Positions 1-7,245 of a DNA stretch of 14,484 nt are shown piece by piece. Under the pieces are notes generated by a model, which worked only from the letters and a program-made list of their open reading frames with translations, made no database searches and was not told where the DNA came from. The DNA comes from Bacillota bacterium (lineage in GTDB: Bacteria > Eremiobacterota > SpSt-956 > JAKJGF01), in contig JAKPQU010000214.1 of NCBI GenBank assembly GCA_029555925.1, forward strand, positions 1-14,484, read 5' to 3'. The translations under genes were made by a program, and so were the position numbers. Positions within the stretch are counted from its first letter, which is position 1. Every line of letters begins with the position of its first letter.

Positions 1-895
1 TGTCCGTCATAGTAAATATAAATTTATGAAGAAGATATTTCTTCTGTAAAAGCTCCACAGTAGACGAAATAAGGTCAGGGAATTCACATGTCTCTTTAAA
101 CAGCCGCATAGACTGTTCTGTTTCGATACTTGCAATAGTAAGCAAATCATTTATAAGTCTGCTGAGATGCTCAACCCGTCCCTCCATAGTATCTATCATT
201 TCCATTTTTTCTTCTTCCTGCAGCTGTGACGAATAATTTTTAAGGGCATATAAATAACCTTTAATAGGTACAATAGGTGTTCTTAATTCATGAGACAGAA
301 GTGAAATGAATTCATTTTTGGCTTTTTCAAGTATCTGTATCTTCAATAAATTATCAGAAACCTGTTTATAAAGCCTGGCATTCTCTATAGCTGTAGCAGC
401 CTGATTTGCAAGTGTGGCAAGAAGCCTTAATTCATCTGTATCAAAAGCGCCTGACATAAGCCTGTTATCTGTGTAAATAATACCGATAATTTCATCTTTT
501 AACTTCATGGGGACACAGAGTACTGACCTTATATCATGCAATATAATACTCTTACTTCTTACAGACGGATCCTGAAGAGCATTCGTACTCAACACCGGTT
601 CTCCCGTATTGAAAACTCTGTTGGCTACAGTCATGCTTATAGACATTTCCAGTTCACTTATAGTCTTTTTATCCATATTTCTTGCAACCATAATTTCGAG
701 CTTTTCAGTAGACTTGTTATAAAGCATTACAAAGCCTCTTTCACCTTCAAAGACCTCTATTATCTTGTCTATAACAGTATTCAGAACTTCTTCTATATCA
801 AGAGATGAATTAAACAGGCGGACAGTTTCATATAATAATGACAGATGCTCCATTACTTCACTGGAGATTTTCATAGATTGTCGTCTCTTTCCCAT
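1..895 (-). CDS. GAF-domain sensor histidine kinase, N-terminal part (cut by window start)
   Basis: I translated the minus strand from the ATG at 895; it stays open for 298 codons to the window edge, so the C-terminal ATPase domain is missing. A perfect AAGGAG site (904-909) lies 8 nt before the start. Residues about 25-175 look like a GAF sensor domain, with typical stretches GERGFVMLY, VLCVPMKLKDEIIGIIYTD and LATLANQAATAIENARLY. A short linker leads to a HisKA dimerisation domain with the H-box SHELRTPIVPIKG; His202 is the expected phosphate acceptor. No membrane segment or signal peptide precedes the GAF domain, so this part looks cytosolic. By family it would sense a small ligand or redox state and phosphorylate a response regulator. 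Neither the ligand nor the partner is visible. Confidence 0.9.
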   Translation of the reverse strand, partial: MGKRRQSMKISSEVMEHLSLLYETVRLFNSSLDIEEVLNTVIDKIIEVFEGERGFVMLYNKSTEKLEIMVARNMDKKTISELEMSISMTVANRVFNTGEPVLSTNALQDPSVRSKSIILHDIRSVLCVPMKLKDEIIGIIYTDNRLMSGAFDTDELRLLATLANQAATAIENARLYKQVSDNLLKIQILEKAKNEFISLLSHELRTPIVPIKGYLYALKNYSSQLQEEEKMEMIDTMEGRVEHLSRLINDLLTIASIETEQSMRLFKETCEFPDLISSTVELLQKKYLLHKFIFTMTD

Positions 896-912
896 AAATA
901 AAACTCCTTAAT

Positions 913-944
913 AACGTAATGCGTTACGCGTTACGCGTGACGGG
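913..944. repeat. Heptamer array upstream of the histidine kinase
   Basis: About four 7-bp units (ATGCGTT-ACGCGTT type, then GTGACGG) lie just upstream of the kinase ribosome-binding site. The units are mixed in orientation, so this is the one array that does not follow the orientation pattern seen at the other gene boundaries. Together with the array at 1102-1131 it forms an inverted pair separated by about 160 bp. Confidence 0.8.
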
Positions 945-1010
945 TAAAAAATATTTATATGAAAATGATGAAGTTTGCACCTTCTCTGGATGTTGATTTT
1001 CATATTTGGT

Positions 1011-1063
1011 TGTGACCGCTCCGGTCATGTCTGTTAGTAACTGTTCAGCTATCAGCTATTAGC
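1011..1063. repeat. Degenerate heptamer array with a TGACCG/CGGTCA dyad
   Basis: The segment divides into 7-bp steps, for example GTCATGT, TCAGCTA, TCAGCTA and TTAGCAT. It begins with a short dyad, TGACCG-CTC-CGGTCA, followed by ATGTCT. The same TGACC...GGTCATGTCT core sits at the centre of the array at 4347-4424. Confidence 0.6.
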
Positions 1064-1173
1064 ATTTACTGAGGTAAGCATAAATAATACATATATGCTC
1101 TCGTGACGCGTAACGCGTAACGCGTGACGGGAGAAAAACGTTTATTAAATGCTTATACTCAGGTCATTAGCTA
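1055..1173 (-). repeat. Dispersed palindromic element B, copy 1, with a four-unit heptamer core
   Basis: The core at 1102-1131 is four heptamers, GTGACGC, GTAACGC, GTAACGC and GTGACGG. It is flanked by imperfect inverted arms of about 45 bp: left CTGAGGTAAGCATAAATAAT, right (reversed) CTGAGTATAAGCATTTAAT. The reverse complement matches 8449-8545 over both arms, but that copy has one heptamer fewer. The rest of 896-1492 holds no convincing gene. On the minus strand a weak TTGAAT-16-TATAAT match near 1178-1205 could be a kinase promoter, which would place this element in the kinase leader. Confidence 0.7.
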
Positions 1174-1231
1174 AAAATTATAAATTCTCACGGTAAATAT
1201 TCAATTAAACTTCACAGTTTTTATATTCTAA

Positions 1232-1423
1232 TTGAAAAGAAACTGCAAGTCAATTGTGAGAGTGTTTTTTTTCATAACAGGTAGTTTCATTTTTACTGAA
1301 AATTGCACCCAATCTTGTAAATCTATTAACGGCCATGACCATTTCGGTCACAACAAAAAGGCTTATTATGCTGTAGAAGGATTTAGAGATATTGCAGAGA
1401 ATATGAATATAATAGGTTTATAA
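1232..1423 (+). other. Short open frame of doubtful coding status (63 codons, TTG start)
   Basis: The frame starts at TTG with no Shine-Dalgarno site. The peptide has a hydrophobic run (VRVFFFITGSFIF) and then a His/Lys-rich stretch, and I recognise no family. Inside it at about 1335-1349 is a perfect dyad, TGACC-ATTTC-GGTCA, which resembles the GACCGG/GGTCAT centres of the heptamer arrays. I lean towards non-coding spacer or the remnant of a gene tail. Confidence 0.15.
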
Positions 1424-1440
1424 TTATTCAGACTTCGGAC

Positions 1441-1483
1441 ATCAGCTGATAACTGATACCTGATAACTGATAACTGAAAAGTA
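1441..1483. repeat. Heptamer array (GATAACT type) upstream of yjbQ
   Basis: Five to six units of the GATAACT/GATACCT type run directly into the ribosome-binding site of the next gene. Both strands of this variant can contain stop trinucleotides, so its orientation is less informative than that of the GTGACGC arrays. Confidence 0.85.
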
Positions 1484-1492
1484 GGTGTTATT

Positions 1493-1912
1493 GTGGCAGT
1501 AGAAACAAGAGAAATAACTTTTATTACCAAGGGAAATTGTGATGTAGTAGATGTAACTTCTCAAATATCTGAAGAAATAAAACAGGCAGGAATAAATGAT
1601 GGAATTGTAACTATATTTGTTCCCGGTTCCACAGGAGGTCTATCAACCATAGAGTATGAGAGCGGACTTGTAAGTGATATTAAAGAAGCTATGGAACGAA
1701 TCGCCCCTCAGGGAATAGAATACAAACATAATTTGAAGTGGAAAGACGGGAACGGCCATTCTCACATAAGAGCTTCTATAGTAGGGCCATCCATTACAAT
1801 ACCATTTGCAAAAAAGAAGATGCTCCTTGGTACATGGCAGCAGGTAATATTTCTGGATTTTGATAACTGTTCCAGAAACAGAAGACTCATACTTCAAATT
1901 ATAGGAGAGTAA
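1493..1912 (+). CDS. yjbQ: YjbQ/UPF0047 family protein
   Basis: The GTG start follows a TAGGTG site at 1482-1487. The 139-residue length is normal for the family. The hallmark C-terminal half is intact: His79-Asn80 in EYKHN, then DGNGHSH (Asp85, His89, His91), GPSITIPF, LLGTWQQ (112-117) and an Asp/Arg-containing tail. The family has a small barrel-like fold with conserved histidines. Some members have been reported to show thiamine-phosphate-synthase-like activity, but the cellular role is not settled. The stop is followed after 8 nt by the SAM hydrolase start, and the second gene's ribosome-binding site lies inside this gene's end, so the two are very likely co-transcribed and coupled. No TPP riboswitch is visible upstream. 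Confidence 0.88.
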   Translation: MAVETREITFITKGNCDVVDVTSQISEEIKQAGINDGIVTIFVPGSTGGLSTIEYESGLVSDIKEAMERIAPQGIEYKHNLKWKDGNGHSHIRASIVGPSITIPFAKKKMLLGTWQQVIFLDFDNCSRNRRLILQIIGE

Positions 1913-1920
1913 TAATATAA

Positions 1921-2715
1921 TTGAAAGAAAATTACCTGATAGCCATGGTTACAGACTTCGGTCTTAAAGACGGATTTGTTGGTACAATGAAAGGAGTAAT
2001 ATTGGGCATAAATCCTTCTGCAAAGATTGTAGATATAAGTCATGATATTTCTCCGCAGAATATAATGGAAGCTTCCTATGTGCTAAAAAGCTCTTCCCCA
2101 TATTTCCCGGATGGTACAATATTTCTGGTAGTAATAGATCCAGGTGTGGGTAGTGCCAGGAAGGTCATCATAATTAAAACATCTCGTTTTTTATATTTAG
2201 GCCCGGATAACGGAGTATTATCAGGTATATACAATCAGAAAGAAGATGAAATAATAGAAATAACAGATAAAACTTATTTTCTTCCTGAGATAAGCAACAC
2301 ATTTCATGGAAGAGATATTTTTGCTCCTGTAGCAGCATATTTAAGTACCGGTATCTCACCCTATCTTATGGGGGTAAAAACAGGTAATATAAAAACTATA
2401 AATAACATAGATCCATTTATAGATGCTCAAAACAGAGTTTGCGGAACTATCATTTATAAAGATATATTTGGTAATTTAATAACAAATCTACGTGAAGACT
2501 TTTTTCATAAATATGGAATAGATTTTAAAAATATAAATATTAAAGATAGAATAATAAATGGCCTGAGTAATTCTTATTCTGAAAAATCTCCAGGTGAGTT
2601 ACTTGCTATAAAAGGGAGTTCAGGATATATCGAAATAGCAATAAATCAGGGAAACGCAGGAGAGCTACTTCAGGCAGGTATTGGCGACAGGTTTACAGTG
2701 AACAGTGAGCAGTAA
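1921..2715 (+). CDS. S-adenosylmethionine hydrolase (SAM hydroxide adenosyltransferase, DUF62)
   Basis: The TTG start is preceded by GGAG at 1904-1907, within the end of yjbQ. The 264 residues carry the family signatures in order: TDFGLKDGFVG (11-21), DISHDISP (38-45), DPGVGS (73-78), GPDNGVL (94-100) and FHGRDIFAPVA (128-138). The Asp, Arg and His positions expected at the active site are present, and FGNLITN marks the C-terminal domain. Characterised hydrolytic members convert SAM and water to adenosine and methionine; halogenating relatives (SalL, fluorinase) share the fold but belong to specialised pathways. The last codons (VNSEQ) and the stop are written by a heptamer array that begins inside the gene, so the natural C-terminus has probably been replaced or extended by repeat DNA. 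Confidence 0.9.
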   Translation: MKENYLIAMVTDFGLKDGFVGTMKGVILGINPSAKIVDISHDISPQNIMEASYVLKSSSPYFPDGTIFLVVIDPGVGSARKVIIIKTSRFLYLGPDNGVLSGIYNQKEDEIIEITDKTYFLPEISNTFHGRDIFAPVAAYLSTGISPYLMGVKTGNIKTINNIDPFIDAQNRVCGTIIYKDIFGNLITNLREDFFHKYGIDFKNINIKDRIINGLSNSYSEKSPGELLAIKGSSGYIEIAINQGNAGELLQAGIGDRFTVNSEQ

Positions 2716-2736
2716 CCAGTGACCGCTGAACAGTAA
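2696..2736. repeat. Heptamer array (CAGTGAN type) overlapping the 3' end of the SAM hydrolase
   Basis: Units read CAGTGAA, CAGTGAG, CAGTAAC, CAGTGAC and then a degenerate pair. The first units encode the last residues of the preceding gene, and the GTAA in the third unit gives its stop codon. Confidence 0.85.
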
Positions 2737-2812
2737 AGAAATAGTAAATTTATTCTGCAGTATAAGTTTTATAAATGACGATTTGTTTTAATTTATAAAT
2801 TATAAGTTTATT

Positions 2813-2848
2813 ATAACTGATAACTGCTCACTGATAACTGATCACTGA
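2813..2848. repeat. Inverted heptamer array upstream of the decarboxylase
   Basis: Five units of TAACTGA, TCACTGA and TAACTGC type end just before the AGAGGTG ribosome-binding site. Read on the minus strand they are CAGTGAT/CAGTTAT units, so they pair with the CAGTGAN array at 2696-2736 across an AT-rich segment of about 75 bp. Confidence 0.85.
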
Positions 2849-2866
2849 AAAAGAGGTGAAATACAA

Positions 2867-4345
2867 ATGGATCAAACAAAAACTCCATATTTTGATGCCC
2901 TTCTGGACTATGTAGAGAAAGGTACACTGTCTTTTCATTGCCCGGGTCATAAAGCAGGAAGAGGCATGCATGAAAAATTCAGGAAACATGTAGGTCTTCA
3001 GGGTCTTGCATTTGACCTTACTGAAGTCCTTGGCCTGGACGATCTTCATCATCCGACAGGCGTATTAAAAGAAGCACAGGAACTGGCAGCAGAGGCATAT
3101 GGAGCAAGAAATACTTTTTTTCTCATAAACGGCTCTACATCCGGTAATCAGGCCATGATATTCGGCATTGCCAATCCCGGTGAACAGATAATAATCCCGA
3201 GAAATGCCCATAAATCTACCATAAGCGCCTTTATAATAAGCGGTGCCATACCGGTATTTATGGAACCGGTTTATGATAAATTTTATTTTCTGGATCACAA
3301 TGTAACAGTAGATACTGTAAAAGATGCACTGACAAGATATCCTCAGGCAAAAGCAGTTCTTATAGTCAGTCCCACATATTACGGAGCAACTGCTGATCTT
3401 GAGTCTATAATAAAACTGGTTCATGACAGCGGAAAAATTGCCCTTGTAGATGAAGCATGGGGACCTCATCTAAAATTTCACCCGGATCTGCCAAAAACAG
3501 CACTTGAATGCGGAGCGGATATTGTAGTCAACAGTACCCATAAACTGATAGGAGGCATGTCACAGGGTGCCATGTTGCATCTTCAGGGAAACAGGATAGA
3601 TTATGCCAGGGTTGCCAGCGCTGTACGCTTTTTCACCAGTACAAGCCCGTCATGTCTTATAGTTGCATCTCTGGACGTGGCAAGAATGCAGATGGCTACG
3701 GAAGGAGAGAAACTGCTTTCTGAAACCATTGAGATTGCCGAATATGCAAGAGAAAGAATCAAAAACATAGAAACATTATATACCTTCGGGAAAGAACTGA
3801 TAGGCACACCGGGCGTTTTCGGCTTTGATCCGACAAAACTTACCGTAGATTGCAGCGATACAGGATACAGCGGTTATGAGCTCAACCGTATATTGAGATA
3901 TGAATATGGTGTACAGATTGAATTACAACAGTTATTCCATGTACTGGCTCTTATAACTATAGGAAACAGCAGAGAAGATATTATTAAACTTGTTGATTCT
4001 ATTGAAGACATAGTAAGAAAAAAAATACAAAATAGCGATGAATCCCTGTTAAACAGTGTAGAAAAAAGACTTGGAAGGCATTTTGAAATGCCTGACTGGC
4101 CTCCGAGACACATGTCACCCAGGGAGGCTTTTATATCAGACAGTGAAATGGTCCCCACTGAGAAAGCAACAGGGAGGGTAAGTGCAGATATGATAACACC
4201 GTACCCTCCGGGTATACCGGCAATATGTCCCGGTGAAGTGATAACAGAGCAAATAATAGATTATCTCAGGATTGAATATTCCTGGGGAGCCCACATTCAG
4301 GGTCTTACGGATCCGGAATTAAAGATGATGAGAGTTGTAAAATAG
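2867..4345 (+). CDS. Orn/Lys/Arg decarboxylase family protein (PLP-dependent, fold type I)
   Basis: The ATG start follows AGAGGTG at 2852-2858. The 492-residue protein starts directly with the PLP domain and lacks the N-terminal wing domain of E. coli-type enzymes, as in Bacillus SpeA/YaaO. Visible features are FHCPGHKAGRG (23-33), the PLP-phosphate loop NGSTSGNQ (88-95), VDEAWGPHLKFHP (194-206) with Asp195 for the pyridine nitrogen, and STHK (223-226) with Lys226 as the Schiff-base lysine. The family C-terminal part follows (PREAF, TPYPPGIP). It should decarboxylate a basic amino acid; arginine to agmatine is the usual guess for polyamine synthesis, but the substrate cannot be read from sequence alone. 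Its place before tmk-holB-ricT matches yaaO in Bacillus. An array of GTGAAAA units starts 2 nt after the stop. Confidence 0.9.
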   Translation: MDQTKTPYFDALLDYVEKGTLSFHCPGHKAGRGMHEKFRKHVGLQGLAFDLTEVLGLDDLHHPTGVLKEAQELAAEAYGARNTFFLINGSTSGNQAMIFGIANPGEQIIIPRNAHKSTISAFIISGAIPVFMEPVYDKFYFLDHNVTVDTVKDALTRYPQAKAVLIVSPTYYGATADLESIIKLVHDSGKIALVDEAWGPHLKFHPDLPKTALECGADIVVNSTHKLIGGMSQGAMLHLQGNRIDYARVASAVRFFTSTSPSCLIVASLDVARMQMATEGEKLLSETIEIAEYARERIKNIETLYTFGKELIGTPGVFGFDPTKLTVDCSDTGYSGYELNRILRYEYGVQIELQQLFHVLALITIGNSREDIIKLVDSIEDIVRKKIQNSDESLLNSVEKRLGRHFEMPDWPPRHMSPREAFISDSEMVPTEKATGRVSADMITPYPPGIPAICPGEVITEQIIDYLRIEYSWGAHIQGLTDPELKMMRVVK

Positions 4346-4346
4346 A

Positions 4347-4424
4347 GTGAAAAGTGAAAAGTGAAAAGTGAAAAGTGACGTATGACCGGTCATGTCTCAC
4401 ATTTTACATGTCACGTGTCACGAG
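4347..4424. repeat. Palindromic heptamer array between decarboxylase and tmk
   Basis: Four GTGAAAA units, then GTGACGT and ATGACCG, are followed at once by the inverse series GTCATGT, CTCACAT, TTTACAT, GTCACGT and GTCACGA. The centre is a perfect 12-bp palindrome, ATGACCGGTCAT (4382-4393). The whole gap is therefore one large imperfect hairpin built of heptamers. It ends just before the AGAAAGG ribosome-binding site of tmk. Confidence 0.9.
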
Positions 4425-4442
4425 TTAGAAAGGTTGAATAAT

Positions 4443-5078
4443 TTGGCAGGTATATTTATTTCATTTGAAGGACTGGAAGGTGCTGGAAAATCAACACAGC
4501 ACAAAAAATTATGTACTTATCTGGAAGAAAAACAATTCAAGTTTGTGTCAAGTACTGAACCGGGAGGCACCGATACAGGGAATTCCATCAGGAATATACT
4601 CCTTGATAAAAAATTTAACAACATGAAACCGGTAACGGAATTACTATTATTTTCTGCTGCCCGTTATCAGCATGTCTGTGAAATTATAAAACCTTCTCTG
4701 GAAAAAGGATATATAGTTATAACAGACAGATATGTTGCTTCTACAATTGCCTATCAGTCTTATGGAAGAGGTCTGGATCTGAGATTAATCAAATATATGA
4801 ACAGGATTGCCACAGACGGGCTGTATCCGGATATTACCTTTATGCTTGATATAACTCCCGAACAGAGTATGGAGAGATTATTAAACAGGGTAGCCACTAC
4901 CAGTAAAAAACTTGATAGGATAGAAGAAGAAAAGATTGAGTTCTTTAAAAAAGTAAGAAAAGGCTATCTAAAACTTGCAAAAGCAGAACCGGAAAAATTT
5001 AAAATACTGGATGCAGATGAAGATATAGAGGAAATTCACAGAAAAATCATCTTTCATTTAAAAGATTTTATCTCGTGA
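4443..5078 (+). CDS. tmk: Thymidylate kinase (dTMP kinase)
   Basis: Phosphorylates dTMP to dTDP for DNA synthesis. I choose the TTG at 4443: AGAAAGG (4427-4432) lies 10 nt upstream and the family N-terminus begins here. The in-frame ATG at 4392 would add 17 residues encoded by heptamer DNA. From 4443 the protein has 211 residues, typical for the family. The P-loop FEGLEGAGKST ends near residue 18; EPGGT, the DRY motif in ITDRYVASTIAYQ and the FMLDITPE strand are all present. The LID region shows RLLNRVATTSKKLDRIE. The stop TGA is supplied by the first unit of the next heptamer array (GTGACGC). Neighbours holB and ricT give the conserved tmk-holB-ricT order. Confidence 0.95.
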   Translation: MAGIFISFEGLEGAGKSTQHKKLCTYLEEKQFKFVSSTEPGGTDTGNSIRNILLDKKFNNMKPVTELLLFSAARYQHVCEIIKPSLEKGYIVITDRYVASTIAYQSYGRGLDLRLIKYMNRIATDGLYPDITFMLDITPEQSMERLLNRVATTSKKLDRIEEEKIEFFKKVRKGYLKLAKAEPEKFKILDADEDIEEIHRKIIFHLKDFIS

Positions 5079-5133
5079 CGCGTAACGCGTTACAGATTTA
5101 TATGCCTGCGTATTACACTTTACGCATTACGAG
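5075..5133. repeat. Heptamer arrays after tmk
   Basis: GTGACGC, GTAACGC and GTTACAG at 5075-5093 begin inside the tmk stop codon. A degenerate TTACGCA/TTACGAG set follows at about 5108-5133. The first block is the inverse partner of the GTCACGC array at 5182-5210. Confidence 0.85.
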
Positions 5134-5181
5134 GTCTTTATGCATCGGTTTCAATTAAAAAGGGAAGGGTACATATATCCC

Positions 5182-5210
5182 CGCGTCACGCGTCACGCGT
5201 CACGCGTCAC
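5182..5210. repeat. Four GTCACGC units directly upstream of holB
   Basis: Four near-perfect GCGTCAC units end 8 nt before the holB ATG. No Shine-Dalgarno site lies between array and start; the only purine-rich candidate, AAGGGAAGGG at 5160-5169, is on the far side of the array. The array is open in the holB frame, but I find no in-frame ATG, GTG or TTG before a stop at 5156. Confidence 0.9.
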
Positions 5211-5218
5211 AATTTTTT

Positions 5219-6259
5219 ATGGCATTTAAAGACATCAAAGGTCACAATAGAGTTATTTTATTACTGCAGAAAGCTATAATATCTGGCAGGATATCTTATT
5301 CTTATCTTTTTGTAGGCCCTGAAAGTGTTGGGAAAACAAGTACTGCCTTAAATTTTGCAAAAGTTCTGAACTGCAATGCACCTTTATACAGAGATATAAC
5401 AGTAGATTGCTGCGAAGCCTGTAATGACTGCAGGAAAATAAATTCCAACAATCATCCCAATGTATTATTAATCAGGCCAGAAGGAAGTTCTATAAAAATA
5501 GAACAGATAAAAGACATACAGGAAAAAATACAGTTCAAACCCGTAAACGGTAAATGGCAACTGGTAATAATAGAGCAGTGTGAAACTATGACTAAAGAAG
5601 CTCAAAATAGTATCTTAAAACTGCTGGAAGAACCTCCCAGTTACATTGTGATTATACTTATATCTACAAATTTACATCTCCTTCTGCCGACTATAGTATC
5701 CAGATGCCAGATTTTTCGTTTCAATCTCCTCTCCCCTGCTTTAATTCAGGAATTACTGATAAAAATGCTGAATATTTCAGTAGAAAGTGCTTCGTTATAT
5801 GGAAGTATTTCCAGCGGAAGAGTTGACAGAGCAATTGATATGTCGGAGAAAAATGAACTGGAAGAATTTCGCAGAAATATAATAGAAATGGTGAGCGGGA
5901 AAAAAGGAGATTATATCTGGAAGGTTTCTACAGAAAAAGATAAAATAAATATAGATAAAGTAAGTATATACAGAGATATGGAAAAAAAATCCTTTCACTT
6001 TTCCTCAGATAATCTGACTCTTTTCTTTGAGTTTATCCTGCTCTGGTACCGGGATCTGTTAATATTAAAAGAACTGGGAGATAAAAAAAGGCTGATAAAT
6101 ATAGATCATCTTGGAATACTCCAGCAAGAGGCAGCCCGTATATCTACAGAAGAACTGCTGGCAGGGATATCTATTGTAAATCAGAGCAAAGAAAATATAA
6201 AGAAAAATGTAAATATTCGCCTCATGGTAGAGAATTTTATAAACAATTCAGGTGGTTAA
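5219..6259 (+). CDS. holB: DNA polymerase III delta-prime subunit (clamp loader)
   Basis: AAA+ subunit of the clamp loader that opens the beta sliding clamp at primer-template junctions. It has 346 residues, far shorter than DnaX. The P-loop is GPESVGKT (33-40). A zinc module is suggested by Cys52, Cys65, Cys68 and Cys71. The Walker B region reads LVIIEQCETM, followed by KLLEEPP (134-140) and the SRC motif (161-163), which carries the arginine finger. The intact P-loop suggests nucleotide binding, unlike E. coli delta-prime. The ATG at 5219 matches the family N-terminus but lacks a nearby Shine-Dalgarno site, because a heptamer array abuts it. ricT starts 2 nt after the stop, so those two genes are coupled. 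Confidence 0.9.
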   Translation: MAFKDIKGHNRVILLLQKAIISGRISYSYLFVGPESVGKTSTALNFAKVLNCNAPLYRDITVDCCEACNDCRKINSNNHPNVLLIRPEGSSIKIEQIKDIQEKIQFKPVNGKWQLVIIEQCETMTKEAQNSILKLLEEPPSYIVIILISTNLHLLLPTIVSRCQIFRFNLLSPALIQELLIKMLNISVESASLYGSISSGRVDRAIDMSEKNELEEFRRNIIEMVSGKKGDYIWKVSTEKDKINIDKVSIYRDMEKKSFHFSSDNLTLFFEFILLWYRDLLILKELGDKKRLINIDHLGILQQEAARISTEELLAGISIVNQSKENIKKNVNIRLMVENFINNSGG

Positions 6260-6261
6260 TT

Positions 6262-7167
6262 ATGTTATCAAAAGTAGTATGCGTAAAATTTAAAAAAATG
6301 AAAACAGTACAATTTTTCAATCCCGGAGATATAGAAGATATTGTGCCGGAAGACACAGTTATTGTTGAAACCTACAGAGGGACAGAACATGGCACGGTAA
6401 AATCGGGAATTAAAATGGTGCCTTCAAAGGATCTTGTAGCTTACCCTCTGAGAAACATAATAAGAAAAGCAACAGAAGAAGATCTCCTGGTTATAGAAGA
6501 AAATCAAAAAAAAGAGGAAAAAGCTTACGGAATAGCAGAGAAAAAAATCTATCATCATAATCTTCCTATGAAATTAATAGACGTAGAATACTTATTTGAT
6601 AAAAAAAAGATTATCTTTTATTTTTCTGCAGACGGCAGAATCGATTTTAGAAAACTTGTAAAGGATCTGGCAGGGACATTCAGAACAAGGATAGAACTTC
6701 ATCAAATAGGGGTAAGAGATGATGCCAGAATGCTCGGCGGGCTGGGACATTGTGGCAGAGAAGTATGCTGTTCCAACTTTCTTAACCAGTTCAGCCCTGT
6801 TTCTATAAAGATGGCGAAAGAACAGAGTTTATCCCTGAATCCTGTTATGATTTCAGGTCTCTGCGGAAGGCTTATGTGTTGCCTCAAATATGAATATGAA
6901 GTTTACAGAAAAATAAAATCAGAACTGCCACCGGCAGGCAGTGAAATTACACTTCCAGAGGGAAAAGGGCTTATTATAGATATAAATGTTCCCAGAAGTA
7001 TAGTAATCGTAGAACTTCCTACATCTGTAAGGGTAGATGTAAATTTTGACAGGGTCAAAGAACTGGAAAAAGAAGGGAAAGTGTTGCGCGCAAAAGACAC
7101 CTATTCTGATGAGAACATGGAAGATATAGATATAGAAGATGAAACAGAATTCGGTAATATTTACTAA
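6262..7167 (+). CDS. ricT: RicT/YaaT-like PSP1-domain protein
   Basis: The ATG is 2 nt after the holB stop, with AGGTGG at the end of holB as ribosome-binding site. The 301 residues contain a PSP1 domain with the signature LGGLGHCGREVCC (Cys164, Cys169, Cys170) and SGLCGRLMCCLKYE (Cys201, Cys206, Cys207). These six cysteines are the conserved cluster-ligand region of RicT. In Bacillus, RicT with RicA and RicF forms an Fe-S complex that affects RNase Y-dependent mRNA processing and development. RicA and RicF are not in this window, so a stand-alone role is possible. The acidic C-terminal tail (about 275-301) is rich in Asp and Glu. The stop overlaps the first copy of a short duplication shared with the converging gene. 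Confidence 0.9.
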   Translation: MLSKVVCVKFKKMKTVQFFNPGDIEDIVPEDTVIVETYRGTEHGTVKSGIKMVPSKDLVAYPLRNIIRKATEEDLLVIEENQKKEEKAYGIAEKKIYHHNLPMKLIDVEYLFDKKKIIFYFSADGRIDFRKLVKDLAGTFRTRIELHQIGVRDDARMLGGLGHCGREVCCSNFLNQFSPVSIKMAKEQSLSLNPVMISGLCGRLMCCLKYEYEVYRKIKSELPPAGSEITLPEGKGLIIDINVPRSIVIVELPTSVRVDVNFDRVKELEKEGKVLRAKDTYSDENMEDIDIEDETEFGNIY

Positions 7168-7245
7168 ACTGGGCATATCTGTTATTGTTTCTAAAACTGG
7201 AGGAAGCAATATTTACTAAAAACCCAGCATATTTGTCATTGTTTC
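7156..7245. repeat. Short imperfect direct duplication between converging genes
   Basis: AATATTTACTAAA occurs at 7156-7168 and 7208-7220. GCATAT recurs at 7173 and 7227, and ATTGTTTC at 7184 and 7238, a period of 52-54 bp. The first copy holds the ricT stop codon. The second holds the last codons of the zinc-ribbon gene on the other strand. On the minus strand the copies encode ETMTNM and ETITDM, so a gene end appears to have been duplicated and has since diverged. Confidence 0.7.

Noticed and set aside
1424..1492. TPP or SAM riboswitch before yjbQ and the SAM hydrolase
   Set aside because: The TGATACCTGATAACTG stretch looks slightly like a thi-box but is simply a heptamer array; no conserved riboswitch core is present.
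4392..4442. 17-residue N-terminal extension of Tmk from ATG 4392
   Set aside because: The extension is encoded by heptamer repeat DNA, and TTG 4443 has a well-placed Shine-Dalgarno site and matches the family start.
5075..5210. CRISPR-like regular repeats
   Set aside because: The repeats are 7-bp tandem units with no unique spacers of regular length and no cas genes nearby.
6903..7209. Minus-strand open frames across the ricT end
   Set aside because: They are shadows of ricT; only their first codons resemble the zinc-ribbon C-terminus because of the local duplication.
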